From positions 3,844,001-3,908,000 of the forward strand of contig CP000474.1 of assembly GCA_000014925.1 (NCBI GenBank): DNA of 64,000 bases. The letters run 5' to 3'. The translations under genes and the position numbers were made by a program. Source of the stretch: Paenarthrobacter aurescens TC1. Its GTDB lineage: Bacteria; Actinomycetota; Actinomycetes; Actinomycetales; Micrococcaceae. The stretch's first letter is position 1; every line of letters starts with the position of its first letter. Positions 53,077 through 61,692 of this stretch are shown piece after piece. Under the pieces are notes generated by a model. It searched no databases. It saw nothing but the letters and a program-made list of their open reading frames with translations, and was not told the DNA's origin.

Positions 53077-54807
53077 TTAGCGGCCGCGACGCTCGTTCGA
53101 CGCGGGTGCCGATGCGCGACGCGGGCCGCTGCGTGCCGGACGGCCTGCGCCGGAGCCACCGCGACCGGAGTTGCCGGAAGCACCCGAACCGTAGGATCCG
53201 CCGGACGTAGCGCCCGTCGCGGAAGACCAAACGGCCTTGTTCCCGCCGGTGCGGGTACTCGTGGTGGATGCCGTGCGCGGAGCCGAAGCTGAGCGCTGGC
53301 CGGTAGCCGGACGTCCGCTGCGGCCGTTCTGGCCCTGCGAGCCGGGAACGTCGTTGCGGTGAGTGGCACCCGACTTGCCGCGACCGCGTGAGCTGCGGGC
53401 GACGTCGTCGTTCATTGCTGCACGGCGATCCGCACGGTTGGTGTCCGTACGAACCGGCTCAGCCGCAACCTTGCCGCGTCCATTGCGACCGCCACGGCCA
53501 CCAGCGGTGGGAGCAGCCTGCGTGGAACGGCGTGCGCGCTTGCGCTGGGCATTGGCGCCGGTGGACGTGCCGCCACCCTGCTGGGTTTTCGCAGCGAGGA
53601 GGGCCGCACGGGTGCGGGGATCAACCTTGTCCGCGATGTCGCCCACGAGCTTTGAAACCAAGGGTGAGCTTGCGGTGACTCGTTCAAACGAAACGTCAAC
53701 GCCGGCAGCCTTCATGAGCTTCTTGACGTCGCTCTGCTGCTCGGGGAGCGTCAGGGTGACAACGGTGCCATCGGAACCGGCGCGGGCGGTACGGCCTGAG
53801 CGGTGCAGGTAGGCCTTGTGCTCTGTGGGCGGGTCCACGTGGATGACGAGTTCAACGTCGTCCACGTGCACGCCACGGGCTGCGACGTCGGTGGCCACCA
53901 GGACGCGGACGTCACCGTTGGAGAACTCTGCGAGGTTGCGGTCGCGGGCGTTCTGCGACAGGTTGCCGTGAAGGTCGACGGCGGGGATGCCGGCGTCGGT
54001 GAGGGTCTTGGCAAGCTTGCGGGCGTGGTGCTTGGTCCGCATGAAGAGGACCCGGCGGCCGGCGCCTGAGGCCAGTTCAACGATGAGCTGCTTCTTGACG
54101 GTCTGGTCGTTGACCACCAGGACGTGGTGTTCCATGGTGGTGACAGCGGCCTGGGGGTCGTCCACGGAGTGCGTCAGCGGGTTGGACAGGTAACGGTTGA
54201 CCAGCTTGTCAACACCGTTGTCCAGCGTCGCGGAGAAGAGCAGGCGCTGACCCTGGGTGGGGGTCATGTCCATGAGCTTCTTGACCACCGGGAGGAAGCC
54301 GAGGTCTGCCATGTGGTCTGCCTCGTCCAGCACGGTGACCTCAACGGCTTCGAGGGTCAGGATGCGCTGGCGGATCAGGTCTTCGAGGCGGCCCGGGCAG
54401 GCGATGACGATGTCGACGCCGGCGCGCAGCGCCTTTTCCTGGCGTGCCTGGGAGATGCCGCCGTAGATGACCGTGGTGTTCAGGCCCATTGCCTTGGCCA
54501 ACGGCTCGATGGTGGCGTTGATCTGGGTTGCCAGTTCACGCGTCGGTGCAAGGACGAGGCCCATGGGGCGGCCCGGCTTGCGGAAGTGCTTTGCCTCGCG
54601 CTCGGCCAAGCGGGCCACAAGCGGGATAGCGAAAGCAATGGTCTTACCGGAGCCGGTGCGGCCACGGCCCAGGACATCGCGGCCTGCAAGCGTGTCCGGG
54701 AGGGTCTTCACCTGGATGGGGAATGCCTCTTCGATGCCATCTGCGGCGAGGGATTCAGCAATGGGCTTGGGCGTGCCAAGGGCAGCAAAAGTAGTCATAA
54801 ACTTCAT
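53077..54807 (-). CDS. DEAD-box RNA helicase
   Basis: ATP-dependent RNA helicase of 576 residues. It shows the Q-motif (IEEAFPIQVKTLP), motif I GRTGSGKT, PTRELATQ, VLDEADHMAD, FSATLD, and the C-terminal helicase motifs ATDVAARGVHVDDV and HRSGRTARAG. The last ~170 residues are Gly/Arg/Ser/Thr-rich and basic, an RNA-binding tail. Likely role in cold adaptation or ribosome assembly. An ATG three codons downstream is an alternative start; a long leader precedes it, with two palindromic elements beyond that. Confidence 0.93.
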   Translation of the reverse strand: MKFMTTFAALGTPKPIAESLAADGIEEAFPIQVKTLPDTLAGRDVLGRGRTGSGKTIAFAIPLVARLAEREAKHFRKPGRPMGLVLAPTRELATQINATIEPLAKAMGLNTTVIYGGISQARQEKALRAGVDIVIACPGRLEDLIRQRILTLEAVEVTVLDEADHMADLGFLPVVKKLMDMTPTQGQRLLFSATLDNGVDKLVNRYLSNPLTHSVDDPQAAVTTMEHHVLVVNDQTVKKQLIVELASGAGRRVLFMRTKHHARKLAKTLTDAGIPAVDLHGNLSQNARDRNLAEFSNGDVRVLVATDVAARGVHVDDVELVIHVDPPTEHKAYLHRSGRTARAGSDGTVVTLTLPEQQSDVKKLMKAAGVDVSFERVTASSPLVSKLVGDIADKVDPRTRAALLAAKTQQGGGTSTGANAQRKRARRSTQAAPTAGGRGGRNGRGKVAAEPVRTDTNRADRRAAMNDDVARSSRGRGKSGATHRNDVPGSQGQNGRSGRPATGQRSASAPRTASTTSTRTGGNKAVWSSATGATSGGSYGSGASGNSGRGGSGAGRPARSGPRRASAPASNERRGR

Positions 54808-55083
54808 GTCTTTCGGGCGGTGTCCAGTTGCGGACATCGGCCCCCGACGCCGGTTGGGCCAGGGGTTCGCCGAGGAAAAGTCAGGTGGTCTACCGGTTCG
54901 CTTCAACAGCGGTGGCCGGGACCAAATAGAACGCGTTCATCGACGCAGGATGTGCCTCTCACATGAAAAATGCCCCGCCGCGTAGCCTTTCAGGCCACCT
55001 GCTTCAGGGCGTCACCGCACATCAAGTGTTCCTAGCTTAGCAGTGTTTCTCCTGCGGGCCTGCATCGGGTCAGGTCAGGCCCT
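54808..55083. other. helicase leader region
   Basis: About 275 bases upstream of the helicase without a gene. Long leaders are common for DEAD-box genes with cold or autoregulatory control; no specific element was recognised here. Confidence 0.4.
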
Positions 55084-55145
55084 CGTTGCGGGGCCCGATC
55101 TGCCCCCTTCCGGGCCACCAATACACGCAGAGCAGGCCTCACAAC
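55084..55145. repeat. CGTTGCG-type palindromic element, copy 2
   Basis: Left arm CGTTGCGGGGCCCGATCTGC, right arm GCAGAGCAGGCCTCACAAC. A second copy starts 73 bases further, so the element is tandemly duplicated. Confidence 0.85.
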
Positions 55146-55156
55146 TCACACGCTCG

Positions 55157-55219
55157 CGTTGCGGGGCCCGATCTGCACCCTTCCGCGCGGCAATACCCTG
55201 CAGAGCAGGCCTCACAACG
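55157..55219. repeat. CGTTGCG-type palindromic element, copy 3
   Basis: Left arm CGTTGCGGGGCCCGATCTGC (identical to copy 2), right arm GCAGAGCAGGCCTCACAACG. Ends three bases before the stop codon of the MFS gene. Confidence 0.85.
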
Positions 55220-55221
55220 GG

Positions 55222-56613
55222 TCAGGAGTGGTGCGTGAGCTCGGGTTCAGCGCTCGAGGATTCGGGTGGCGCAATGCGCGCCGCGACCCTCGGCGCAATG
55301 ACGACCCCGACGACGGCGATCACGGCCGTCAGCGCAAAGACCGCAGCGAAGGGGCTGGCAGTAAATGCAGCGAACACAAGTCCGGTAGCAGCGAGGGACA
55401 GTGCCCCGCCGAGGGAGTCGGAGATGGACATGGCCGCGCTGTTGAAGCCTTGGTTTTCCTCAGTGGACAGCGCCAACGTCATCACGGAGAGCCGCGGGTA
55501 CATGAGCCCCATGCCGCCGCCGGCCAGGATCCAACCAACGATTGCCACGGCGGCGGGCAGCGCCAGGGCGGCCGTCACGAGCGTCGAGATCACAGCTATC
55601 AGCACCAGGGAAGCTCCGATCTTCACGGCGCGTTCGTCAGCCAAGCGGTCACCGAGCCGCCCTTGGATGGCCGACGCCCCGGCCCACGCCAAGGCAGCAC
55701 CGGTCAGAGTGAGTCCCGCGAACGTGGGCGTGAACGCGTACCGCTCAGTCAGCAAATACGGCAAGTACACTTCGGCGCCGAAGAACGCAGCCGACGCCAA
55801 GCCGCGGACCAGGATGACACTGGGCAGCCCCCGCCGGGCAGTGAGGGTCCCGCGGGGAACCAATGGGCGTACCGCCACCAAAGCAATGACAAGCGCGACG
55901 ACGGCAATCACCCCGCCCACGCCCGGTACCTCTGCGGACAGGTTCAGCCCCAGGACGGCAACGGCCGCGAGCGCAGCCCATCCCATGCGACCGAGGGCCC
56001 AGGGAACAGGCTCTGCAGCGGGTTCGGAATTCATCCCCCGCACAGCTGGCACCACCATCAGCAATGCCGGAATAACCAGCCCCACAACGCCGAGGAACAC
56101 CCAGTGCCAGCTGCTCAGCTGGGCAACGACGCCCGCGGCGAAGGGACCCACCAAGGAAGGAACCACCCAGGATGCGGCGAATGCGGCAAGGATCTTGGGG
56201 TGCAGTGCCGGCGGGTATACGCGGGCCACCAGTACGTAGAGGGCCACGGTCATCGCGCCACCACCGAGACCTTGGACCAGCCTTCCCAGCACCAGCATTT
56301 CCATGGTTCCGGCCATTCCGGCGATCAGCAGGCCAGCCACGAACAAGGCCACGGAGGAGTACAGCGGCGCAGCCGGACCCCGACGATCTGACCAGTTCCC
56401 CGCCGCCACCATGCCCATCACGCCCGTAGCCAGTGGTCCAGCGAAGGCCAGGGCGTAGAGGCTGGCTCCGTCCAGGTCGCGGCTGACGAGCGGCATGATG
56501 GTGGTCACCGCAAGGGACTCGAACGCGCTCAGGAACACGAGTGCGCAAGCTCCCACGGTGGCAAGGAGGTATGGGCGGCGCAGTATCCCGGCCGTTGAGG
56601 TGTCAGAGGTCAT
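55222..56613 (-). CDS. MFS drug transporter, SoxR-controlled
   Basis: A 463-residue major facilitator with 12-14 predicted helices. Motif A is represented by AAGNWSDRRGPAAP after the second helix and the conserved LVQGLGGGAMTVALYVLVARVYP is motif-C-like, typical of the DHA2 drug efflux group. It is divergent from soxR across a SoxR box, so it is likely induced by redox-active compounds and exports them. Confidence 0.9.
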   Translation of the reverse strand: MTSDTSTAGILRRPYLLATVGACALVFLSAFESLAVTTIMPLVSRDLDGASLYALAFAGPLATGVMGMVAAGNWSDRRGPAAPLYSSVALFVAGLLIAGMAGTMEMLVLGRLVQGLGGGAMTVALYVLVARVYPPALHPKILAAFAASWVVPSLVGPFAAGVVAQLSSWHWVFLGVVGLVIPALLMVVPAVRGMNSEPAAEPVPWALGRMGWAALAAVAVLGLNLSAEVPGVGGVIAVVALVIALVAVRPLVPRGTLTARRGLPSVILVRGLASAAFFGAEVYLPYLLTERYAFTPTFAGLTLTGAALAWAGASAIQGRLGDRLADERAVKIGASLVLIAVISTLVTAALALPAAVAIVGWILAGGGMGLMYPRLSVMTLALSTEENQGFNSAAMSISDSLGGALSLAATGLVFAAFTASPFAAVFALTAVIAVVGVVIAPRVAARIAPPESSSAEPELTHHS

Positions 56614-56628
56614 GGACGTCAGCCTAGA

Positions 56629-56648
56629 ACCTCAACTAATGTTGAGGT
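56629..56648. promoter_or_regulatory. SoxR box
   Basis: ACCTCAACTAATGTTGAGGT, a near-perfect 20-bp palindrome matching the SoxR operator half-site CCTCAA. It sits in the divergent gap between the MFS pump and soxR. Confidence 0.9.
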
Positions 56649-56680
56649 CAATCCACCGCTCCGGCCACCGAAAGCACTTC

Positions 56681-57136
56681 ATGCCGCCAGTCGAAACCCA
56701 CCGGCCCCTCACTATCGGTGAGCTGTCCGAGCGGAGTGGAGTGTCGGCGTCGGCCCTTCACTTTTACGAACGCAACGGGCTCATCGAAGCGGAGCGAACA
56801 GCCGGTAACCAGCGGCGATACCGGAGGGACACACTGCGGCGGGTCGCCTTCATCAAGACGTCCCAGCGGGTGGGCCTACCTCTGAAGGACATCCGCGAGG
56901 CCTTGGACTCATTGCCCGACGGTCGGACACCCACCAAGCGCGACTGGTCCAAACTGTCCCTGCGCTGGCGCAAGGAGCTGGACGAGCGGATCGCGGCTTT
57001 GCAGCATCTGCGCAACGACCTCGACGGGTGCATCGGCTGCGGCTGCCTAAGCCTGAAATCCTGCACGTTGCAGAACCCGTCAGACGAACTTGGAGCATCG
57101 GGAGCCGGGGCCCAGCGGTGGACTTTGCCGGAATAG
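56681..57136 (+). CDS. soxR: redox-sensing MerR-family regulator SoxR
   Basis: A 151-residue MerR regulator. The N-terminal helix-turn-helix LTIGELSERSGVSASALHFYERNGLI is followed by the dimer helix, and the [2Fe-2S] ligands are Cys117, Cys120, Cys122 and Cys128 (CIGCGCLSLKSC, the SoxR spacing). The chosen ATG avoids placing the SoxR box inside the gene; the nearer ATG at 56639 lies in the operator. Confidence 0.94.
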   Translation: MPPVETHRPLTIGELSERSGVSASALHFYERNGLIEAERTAGNQRRYRRDTLRRVAFIKTSQRVGLPLKDIREALDSLPDGRTPTKRDWSKLSLRWRKELDERIAALQHLRNDLDGCIGCGCLSLKSCTLQNPSDELGASGAGAQRWTLPE

Positions 57137-57181
57137 CAACAGGCATTGCCTTTCAACGCAGCGTCACGGCACGCTTGGGTT

Positions 57182-57895
57182 ATGACTGAACACACGCACG
57201 ACGCCGGCACTCACCACCACGGTCAGCACACCCATGAAGGTGCTCAGCAGAGCGGATTGAACCTCCACGAGGACGCCGACAATGCCGTGGACATGTGGGA
57301 CGGCATGTACCGCGAGCGCCCCAAGGTGTGGAGCGGAAACCCGAATCCGCAGCTGGTCGCAGAAGCCAAGGAGCTAAAGCCGGGCAAGGCGCTGGACCTG
57401 GGCTGCGGTGAGGGCGCTGACGCCATCTGGCTCGCAACACAAGGCTGGACCGTCACCGCAATGGACGTGTCCGCCGTCGCGCTTGAACGGGCAGCCGCGC
57501 ATGCAGCAGAAAGCGGTGTGGACAACAGGATCACCTGGCAGCAACAGGACCTCACAGAGTGGGAGCCTGAGCCGGTCTTCGATCTGGTCTCGGCCCAGTT
57601 TCTGCACTCGCCGCTCCTGCCGTGGCGGGATTCCGTGGCATCAGCGGCGGCGGCCGTGGCACCCGGCGGAACGTTGCTGGTAGTGGGGCATCACCCGCAC
57701 GGTCTCCCCTCATGGAGCCATCACCACGAGACCGGAATGTTCTTCACGCCGGAGCAGCTGGCAGGCGCTTTGCGGCTGGATCGGGAGCCGTGGTTCGTCA
57801 ACGTCCTCACAGACCGGTCACGTCCTGCCTCGGGACCGAACGGCGAGTCGGGCACAACCTTGGACACAGTCTTGAGGGCTACCAAGCACGCCTAA
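57182..57895 (+). CDS. class I SAM-dependent methyltransferase with His-rich N-terminus
   Basis: A 237-residue methyltransferase. The SAM site is ALDLGCGEGADAIWLATQGWTVTAMDVS. The first ~25 residues contain many histidines (HTHDAGTHHHGQHTHEG), a possible metal-binding tail; the fold resembles TehB-type thiopurine/tellurite methyltransferases. Substrate unknown. It follows soxR by 45 bases. The ATG giving MTEHTHDAG was chosen because the frame upstream is short and lacks a ribosome site. Confidence 0.87.
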   Translation: MTEHTHDAGTHHHGQHTHEGAQQSGLNLHEDADNAVDMWDGMYRERPKVWSGNPNPQLVAEAKELKPGKALDLGCGEGADAIWLATQGWTVTAMDVSAVALERAAAHAAESGVDNRITWQQQDLTEWEPEPVFDLVSAQFLHSPLLPWRDSVASAAAAVAPGGTLLVVGHHPHGLPSWSHHHETGMFFTPEQLAGALRLDREPWFVNVLTDRSRPASGPNGESGTTLDTVLRATKHA

Positions 57896-58929
57896 ATACC
57901 GGCTGGCAGCAGCTCTCCGTAGGGCGGCACCACTTTTCCTGTGGCGGTCGAGTCCGGGTTCAGCATCCACCCCACGCGTTTGGCCGTGTTCAGCATGACC
58001 ACGCTCTCCACGAGTTCGATCCCCGGGATCCGCTGCTGGATGGTGAGCTCCATTTCCATGACGTCAGCCAGCGAGCGCAGCCACATGATCATGGTGAAGT
58101 TTGTGCGGCCCGTGGTGGATGCGGAGAAGCGGATGTTCCTGATGGCCCGCAACTCTGTGGCTGCGGCTTCGTGCTCACCTGCGGGAACGTTCGCGAACCA
58201 TTGAACCGTGATGGGGAAGCCGGAGAATTGTTGGGCGATTTCGCAGCGGAAGGACAACATCCGACTACTCAGGACCCGGCCCAGTTGCCGCTGGACCGTG
58301 GCGGGGTTGCGCCCCAGGGCTCTGGCGATTTCCGCCGCTGTGGCGCGTCCGTCCCGGGCGAGGAACGGGATGAGGGCCAGGTGGCTCTCAGGGAGCGGGA
58401 GCACCATCGCGTCGTGGGCTGACGGGTTCGCAGATTCAGGTCCGGCCAACGCCCGGAGTGCCTGCTGCTCCGCTTTGGTGAGGACGTTGAGCCGCCACGC
58501 ATATCCGCTGGTGTGAATACGGGTGCAGAGGGCCGTGTGGTACTTGGTGAGCCCGCGGATTTCCTTGAGTTTCGGCAGCACTTCGGTGCTGAACTGTCCC
58601 AGGTCCTGCGTGATCACGGTGAGCGTGAGGTCGCGGTTACTGGCAGCCTCTTCCACGGTGATGACCTCGGGAAGCTGAGCGACAGCGGAGGTGACGTCCG
58701 GCCTGAGGTGCATTTCGCAGTCGATGTCCACCATGGCCAAGCACATGTCCTTCGGATCACCCATGAGGTGGGCGGTAGTCCATGCTGCGCCGGCTCCCCT
58801 AAGGCGCTCCCAGCGGGATGCCAGCGTGGTGGCGTGGACACCCAGCGCTTCTCCGGCGTCGGACCAGCTGATCCGCGGTGAAATCTGCAGGGCGTTGACC
58901 AGGCGCAAGTCTTCTTCGCTGAGCTCCAT
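57892..58929 (-). CDS. Lrp/AsnC-family regulator, internally duplicated
   Basis: A 345-residue protein containing two AsnC-type units. The first helix-turn-helix is EDLRLVNALQISPRISWSDAGEALGVHATTLASRWERL; a second begins at SHLALIPFLARDGRATAAEIARALGRNPATVQRQLGRVL, each followed by an alpha/beta ligand-binding stretch. The tail is GWMLNPDSTATGKVVP. It is divergent from the peptidase-transporter pair and probably controls them. Typical Lrp proteins are half this length. Confidence 0.88.
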   Translation of the reverse strand: MELSEEDLRLVNALQISPRISWSDAGEALGVHATTLASRWERLRGAGAAWTTAHLMGDPKDMCLAMVDIDCEMHLRPDVTSAVAQLPEVITVEEAASNRDLTLTVITQDLGQFSTEVLPKLKEIRGLTKYHTALCTRIHTSGYAWRLNVLTKAEQQALRALAGPESANPSAHDAMVLPLPESHLALIPFLARDGRATAAEIARALGRNPATVQRQLGRVLSSRMLSFRCEIAQQFSGFPITVQWFANVPAGEHEAAATELRAIRNIRFSASTTGRTNFTMIMWLRSLADVMEMELTIQQRIPGIELVESVVMLNTAKRVGWMLNPDSTATGKVVPPYGELLPAGI

Positions 58930-59070
58930 GAGCCCATTCTTCCAGAAGGGTACATGATTCCTGCCGAAAGTCGAGTACAAATGCATATTTACAGTTGTTT
59001 AGGCGCATGTGAATCACATCACCACAGAATGGCATAAGGAACACGTCACCGAGAAAGACCAGGAGAACTT

Positions 59071-60288
59071 ATGACTATCGCCGCTGATGCCAAGGAACTG
59101 CAGGAGGACATCGTCCGCCTCCGTCACGACCTCCACCGCGAACCGGAGATCGGCCTGCAGCTCCCCCGTACGCAGGAAAAAGTGCTCAAGGCGCTGGATG
59201 GACTCCCGTACGAGATCACCTTGGGCAAGGAAACGACGTCGGTCACCGCAGTCCTGCGCGGCGGTGCCGCCCACGCTTCAGCTGAGAAGCCCGTGGTGCT
59301 GTTGCGCGCCGACATGGATGGACTCCCCGTGCAGGAAACCACGGGTGTGGACTACACCTCCCGCGTGGATGGAGCCATGCACGCTTGTGGTCACGACCTC
59401 CACACCTCCATGCTGGCCGGTGCTGCCACACTGTTGGCCGAGCGACGTGACCAGCTGGCAGGGGACGTCATCCTCATGTTCCAGCCCGGCGAGGAGGGCT
59501 TCGACGGCGCGAGCTACATGATCAAGGAAGGCGTCCTGGATGCAGCGGGCCGCCGCGCCGACACTGCCTACGGAATGCATGTGTTCTCCTCACTTGAACC
59601 GCATGGCCAGTTCGTCACCAAACCGGGCGTCATGCTCAGTTCCTCCGACGGACTTGTCGTCACGGTGCTGGGCGCGGGGGGCCACGGCTCTGCCCCCCAC
59701 TCCGCCAAAGACCCCGTCACGGCAGCTGCTGAGATGGTCACCGCACTTCAGGTCATGGTCACGCGCCAGTTCAACATGTTCGATCCCGTGGTCCTCACAG
59801 TTGGCGTCCTGCACGCAGGAACCAAGCGGAACGTCATCCCCGAAACCGCCCGCATCGAAGCCACCATCCGGACCTTCTCCGAAGAGTCCCGGCGGAAGAT
59901 GATGGAAGCAGTACCCAGGCTGCTCCATGGCATCGCCGCAGCCCACGGTTTGGAGGCGGATGTGCATTACCAAGAGGAATACCCCCTCACCATCAATGAT
60001 GAGGATGAGACCACTACTGCGGAGAAGGTCATCGCCGGAATGTTCGGCGAGTCCCGGCACACCCGGATGGCCACTCCCCTGGGCGGTTCCGAGGACTTCT
60101 CCCGGGTCCTCGCTGAAGTCCCAGGCACCTTCGTGGGACTCAGTGCCGTTGCCCCCGGCGCCGACCATACGACGTCGCCGTTCAACCACTCCCCCTACGC
60201 AATGTTCGACGACGGCGTGCTCACCGACGGTGCCGCGCTCTATGCCGAACTCGCCGTGTCCCGTATCGCCGCCCTCGCCGGCAAATAA
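59071..60288 (+). CDS. M20-family amidohydrolase (aminoacylase/hippurate hydrolase type)
   Basis: A 405-residue metallo-amidohydrolase. The metal site is LLRADMDGLPVQE, HACGHDLHTSML, QPGEEGFDGA and GMHVFSS, with a C-terminal PLGGSEDFSRVL; all dinuclear-zinc ligands appear present. Such enzymes release amino acids from N-acyl conjugates. It is upstream of an MHS transporter and divergent from the AsnC-type regulator. Confidence 0.92.
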   Translation: MTIAADAKELQEDIVRLRHDLHREPEIGLQLPRTQEKVLKALDGLPYEITLGKETTSVTAVLRGGAAHASAEKPVVLLRADMDGLPVQETTGVDYTSRVDGAMHACGHDLHTSMLAGAATLLAERRDQLAGDVILMFQPGEEGFDGASYMIKEGVLDAAGRRADTAYGMHVFSSLEPHGQFVTKPGVMLSSSDGLVVTVLGAGGHGSAPHSAKDPVTAAAEMVTALQVMVTRQFNMFDPVVLTVGVLHAGTKRNVIPETARIEATIRTFSEESRRKMMEAVPRLLHGIAAAHGLEADVHYQEEYPLTINDEDETTTAEKVIAGMFGESRHTRMATPLGGSEDFSRVLAEVPGTFVGLSAVAPGADHTTSPFNHSPYAMFDDGVLTDGAALYAELAVSRIAALAGK

Positions 60289-60323
60289 ACCCACTCCCAG
60301 CCCGCCCCACCTTGGAGAACCAC

Positions 60324-61616
60324 ATGACCGCCACCGTAGGAACGTCCCCCGACGTCAAGGTCCACAAATCCCACATGCGCACGCTGGTTGGCACCGGCAT
60401 CGGCAACGCCGTTGAATGGTACGACTGGGCAATCTACGCCACGTTCTCGCCGTTCATCGCAAGTGCCCTGTTCAGCCAAGCCGACCCGACGTCAGCCGTG
60501 CTGTCCACCTTGGCGATCTTCGCCGTCGGGTTCGTTGCCCGGCCGTTCGGCGGGTTCGTGTTCGGCTGGATCGGTGACCGAATCGGCCGCAAAACGTCCA
60601 TGACCGTGGCAGTGGCACTGGGTGCGGTGGGCAGCCTCCTCATCGGTATCGCACCGACCTTCGCTGCCGTTGGCGCCTTCGCCTCCGTGATGCTGTTGAT
60701 CGCCCGGCTCATCCAGGGCCTCGCCCACGGTGGCGAGCTGCCGTCGTCGCAAACGTACTTGTCCGAGATGGCCCCCAAGGAACACCGCGGCTTCTGGGCG
60801 ACGCTCATCTACACCTCCGGAACCGCCGGCATCCTCGCAGGCACGCTGCTGGGGGCCATCCTCACCGCAACCCTCAGCAAGGACGACATGAGCGCTTGGG
60901 GTTGGCGCATCCCGTTCCTGATTGGTGGTGCTTTGGGTGTCTATGCCCTGTTCATGCGGGCCAAGATGAAGGAAACCGAAGCTTTCGAAGCTGAGGCTCC
61001 CAACGAGAAGCGCCTGCCCATCTGGCCGCAGATCGTGAAGTACCGCAAGCAGGCGCTGCAGGTTATCGGCCTGACCGTTGGCTTGACCGTCGTTTACTAC
61101 ATCTGGGGCGTGGTGGCTCCGAGCTACGCAGCAACCTCCTTGAAGATGGACCGCGGAGAAGCTCTCTGGGCAGGTGTGGTCGCCAACGTGGTGTTCATCG
61201 CAGCCCTGCCGTTCTGGGGCAAACTGTCGGACCGCATCGGCCGCAAACCTGTGATCATCGCTTCGGCTGCCGGCGCCGCACTGCTGCACTTCCCCATGAC
61301 GTGGCTGCTCAAGGACTCCCCGTGGCAGCTGGCAGTGTCCATGTCCGTAATGCTGTTCTTCATCGCGGGCAGCGCTGCGATCGTCCCAGCGGTGTATGCC
61401 GAACTGTTCCCCACGCATATCCGCACCATCGGCGTCGGAGTTCCGTACTCCATCTGCGTCGCGGCGTTCGGTGGCACGGCTCCGTACCTGCAGACCTGGC
61501 TCGGCAGCATCGGGCAGGCCCAGCTGTTCAACGTGTACGCGGTAATCCTGCTGCTGGTGGGCATCGCTTTCGCCTTCTCCATCCCGGAGACGAAGGGCAA
61601 GGACCTGACCGTCTAG
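60324..61616 (+). CDS. MHS-family MFS transporter
   Basis: A 430-residue proton symporter of the metabolite:H+ symporter group. The start GTGIGNAVEWYDWAIYATFSPFIA, motif A GWIGDRIGRKTSM, and RLIQGLAHGGELPSSQTYLSEMAP are hallmarks. Probably imports the acyl-amino acid or dipeptide split by the M20 enzyme (inference from context). GGAGAA precedes the ATG. Confidence 0.92.
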   Translation: MTATVGTSPDVKVHKSHMRTLVGTGIGNAVEWYDWAIYATFSPFIASALFSQADPTSAVLSTLAIFAVGFVARPFGGFVFGWIGDRIGRKTSMTVAVALGAVGSLLIGIAPTFAAVGAFASVMLLIARLIQGLAHGGELPSSQTYLSEMAPKEHRGFWATLIYTSGTAGILAGTLLGAILTATLSKDDMSAWGWRIPFLIGGALGVYALFMRAKMKETEAFEAEAPNEKRLPIWPQIVKYRKQALQVIGLTVGLTVVYYIWGVVAPSYAATSLKMDRGEALWAGVVANVVFIAALPFWGKLSDRIGRKPVIIASAAGAALLHFPMTWLLKDSPWQLAVSMSVMLFFIAGSAAIVPAVYAELFPTHIRTIGVGVPYSICVAAFGGTAPYLQTWLGSIGQAQLFNVYAVILLLVGIAFAFSIPETKGKDLTV

Positions 61617-61629
61617 CTACTCCGGCTTT

Positions 61630-61692
61630 CGTTGCGAGGCCCGCTCTGCGCTCTTCCCTGGGTTTTTGGGATGCAGAGTGGGCCTCGCAACG
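61630..61692. repeat. CGTTGCG-type palindromic element, copy 4
   Basis: Arms CGTTGCGAGGCCCGCTCTGC and GCAGAGTGGGCCTCGCAACG around a 23-base centre. Lies between two convergent genes and ends on the base before the next stop codon. Confidence 0.9.

Noticed and set aside
56639..56680. Earlier ATG for soxR
   Set aside because: It lies inside the SoxR operator palindrome and adds residues not usual for SoxR.
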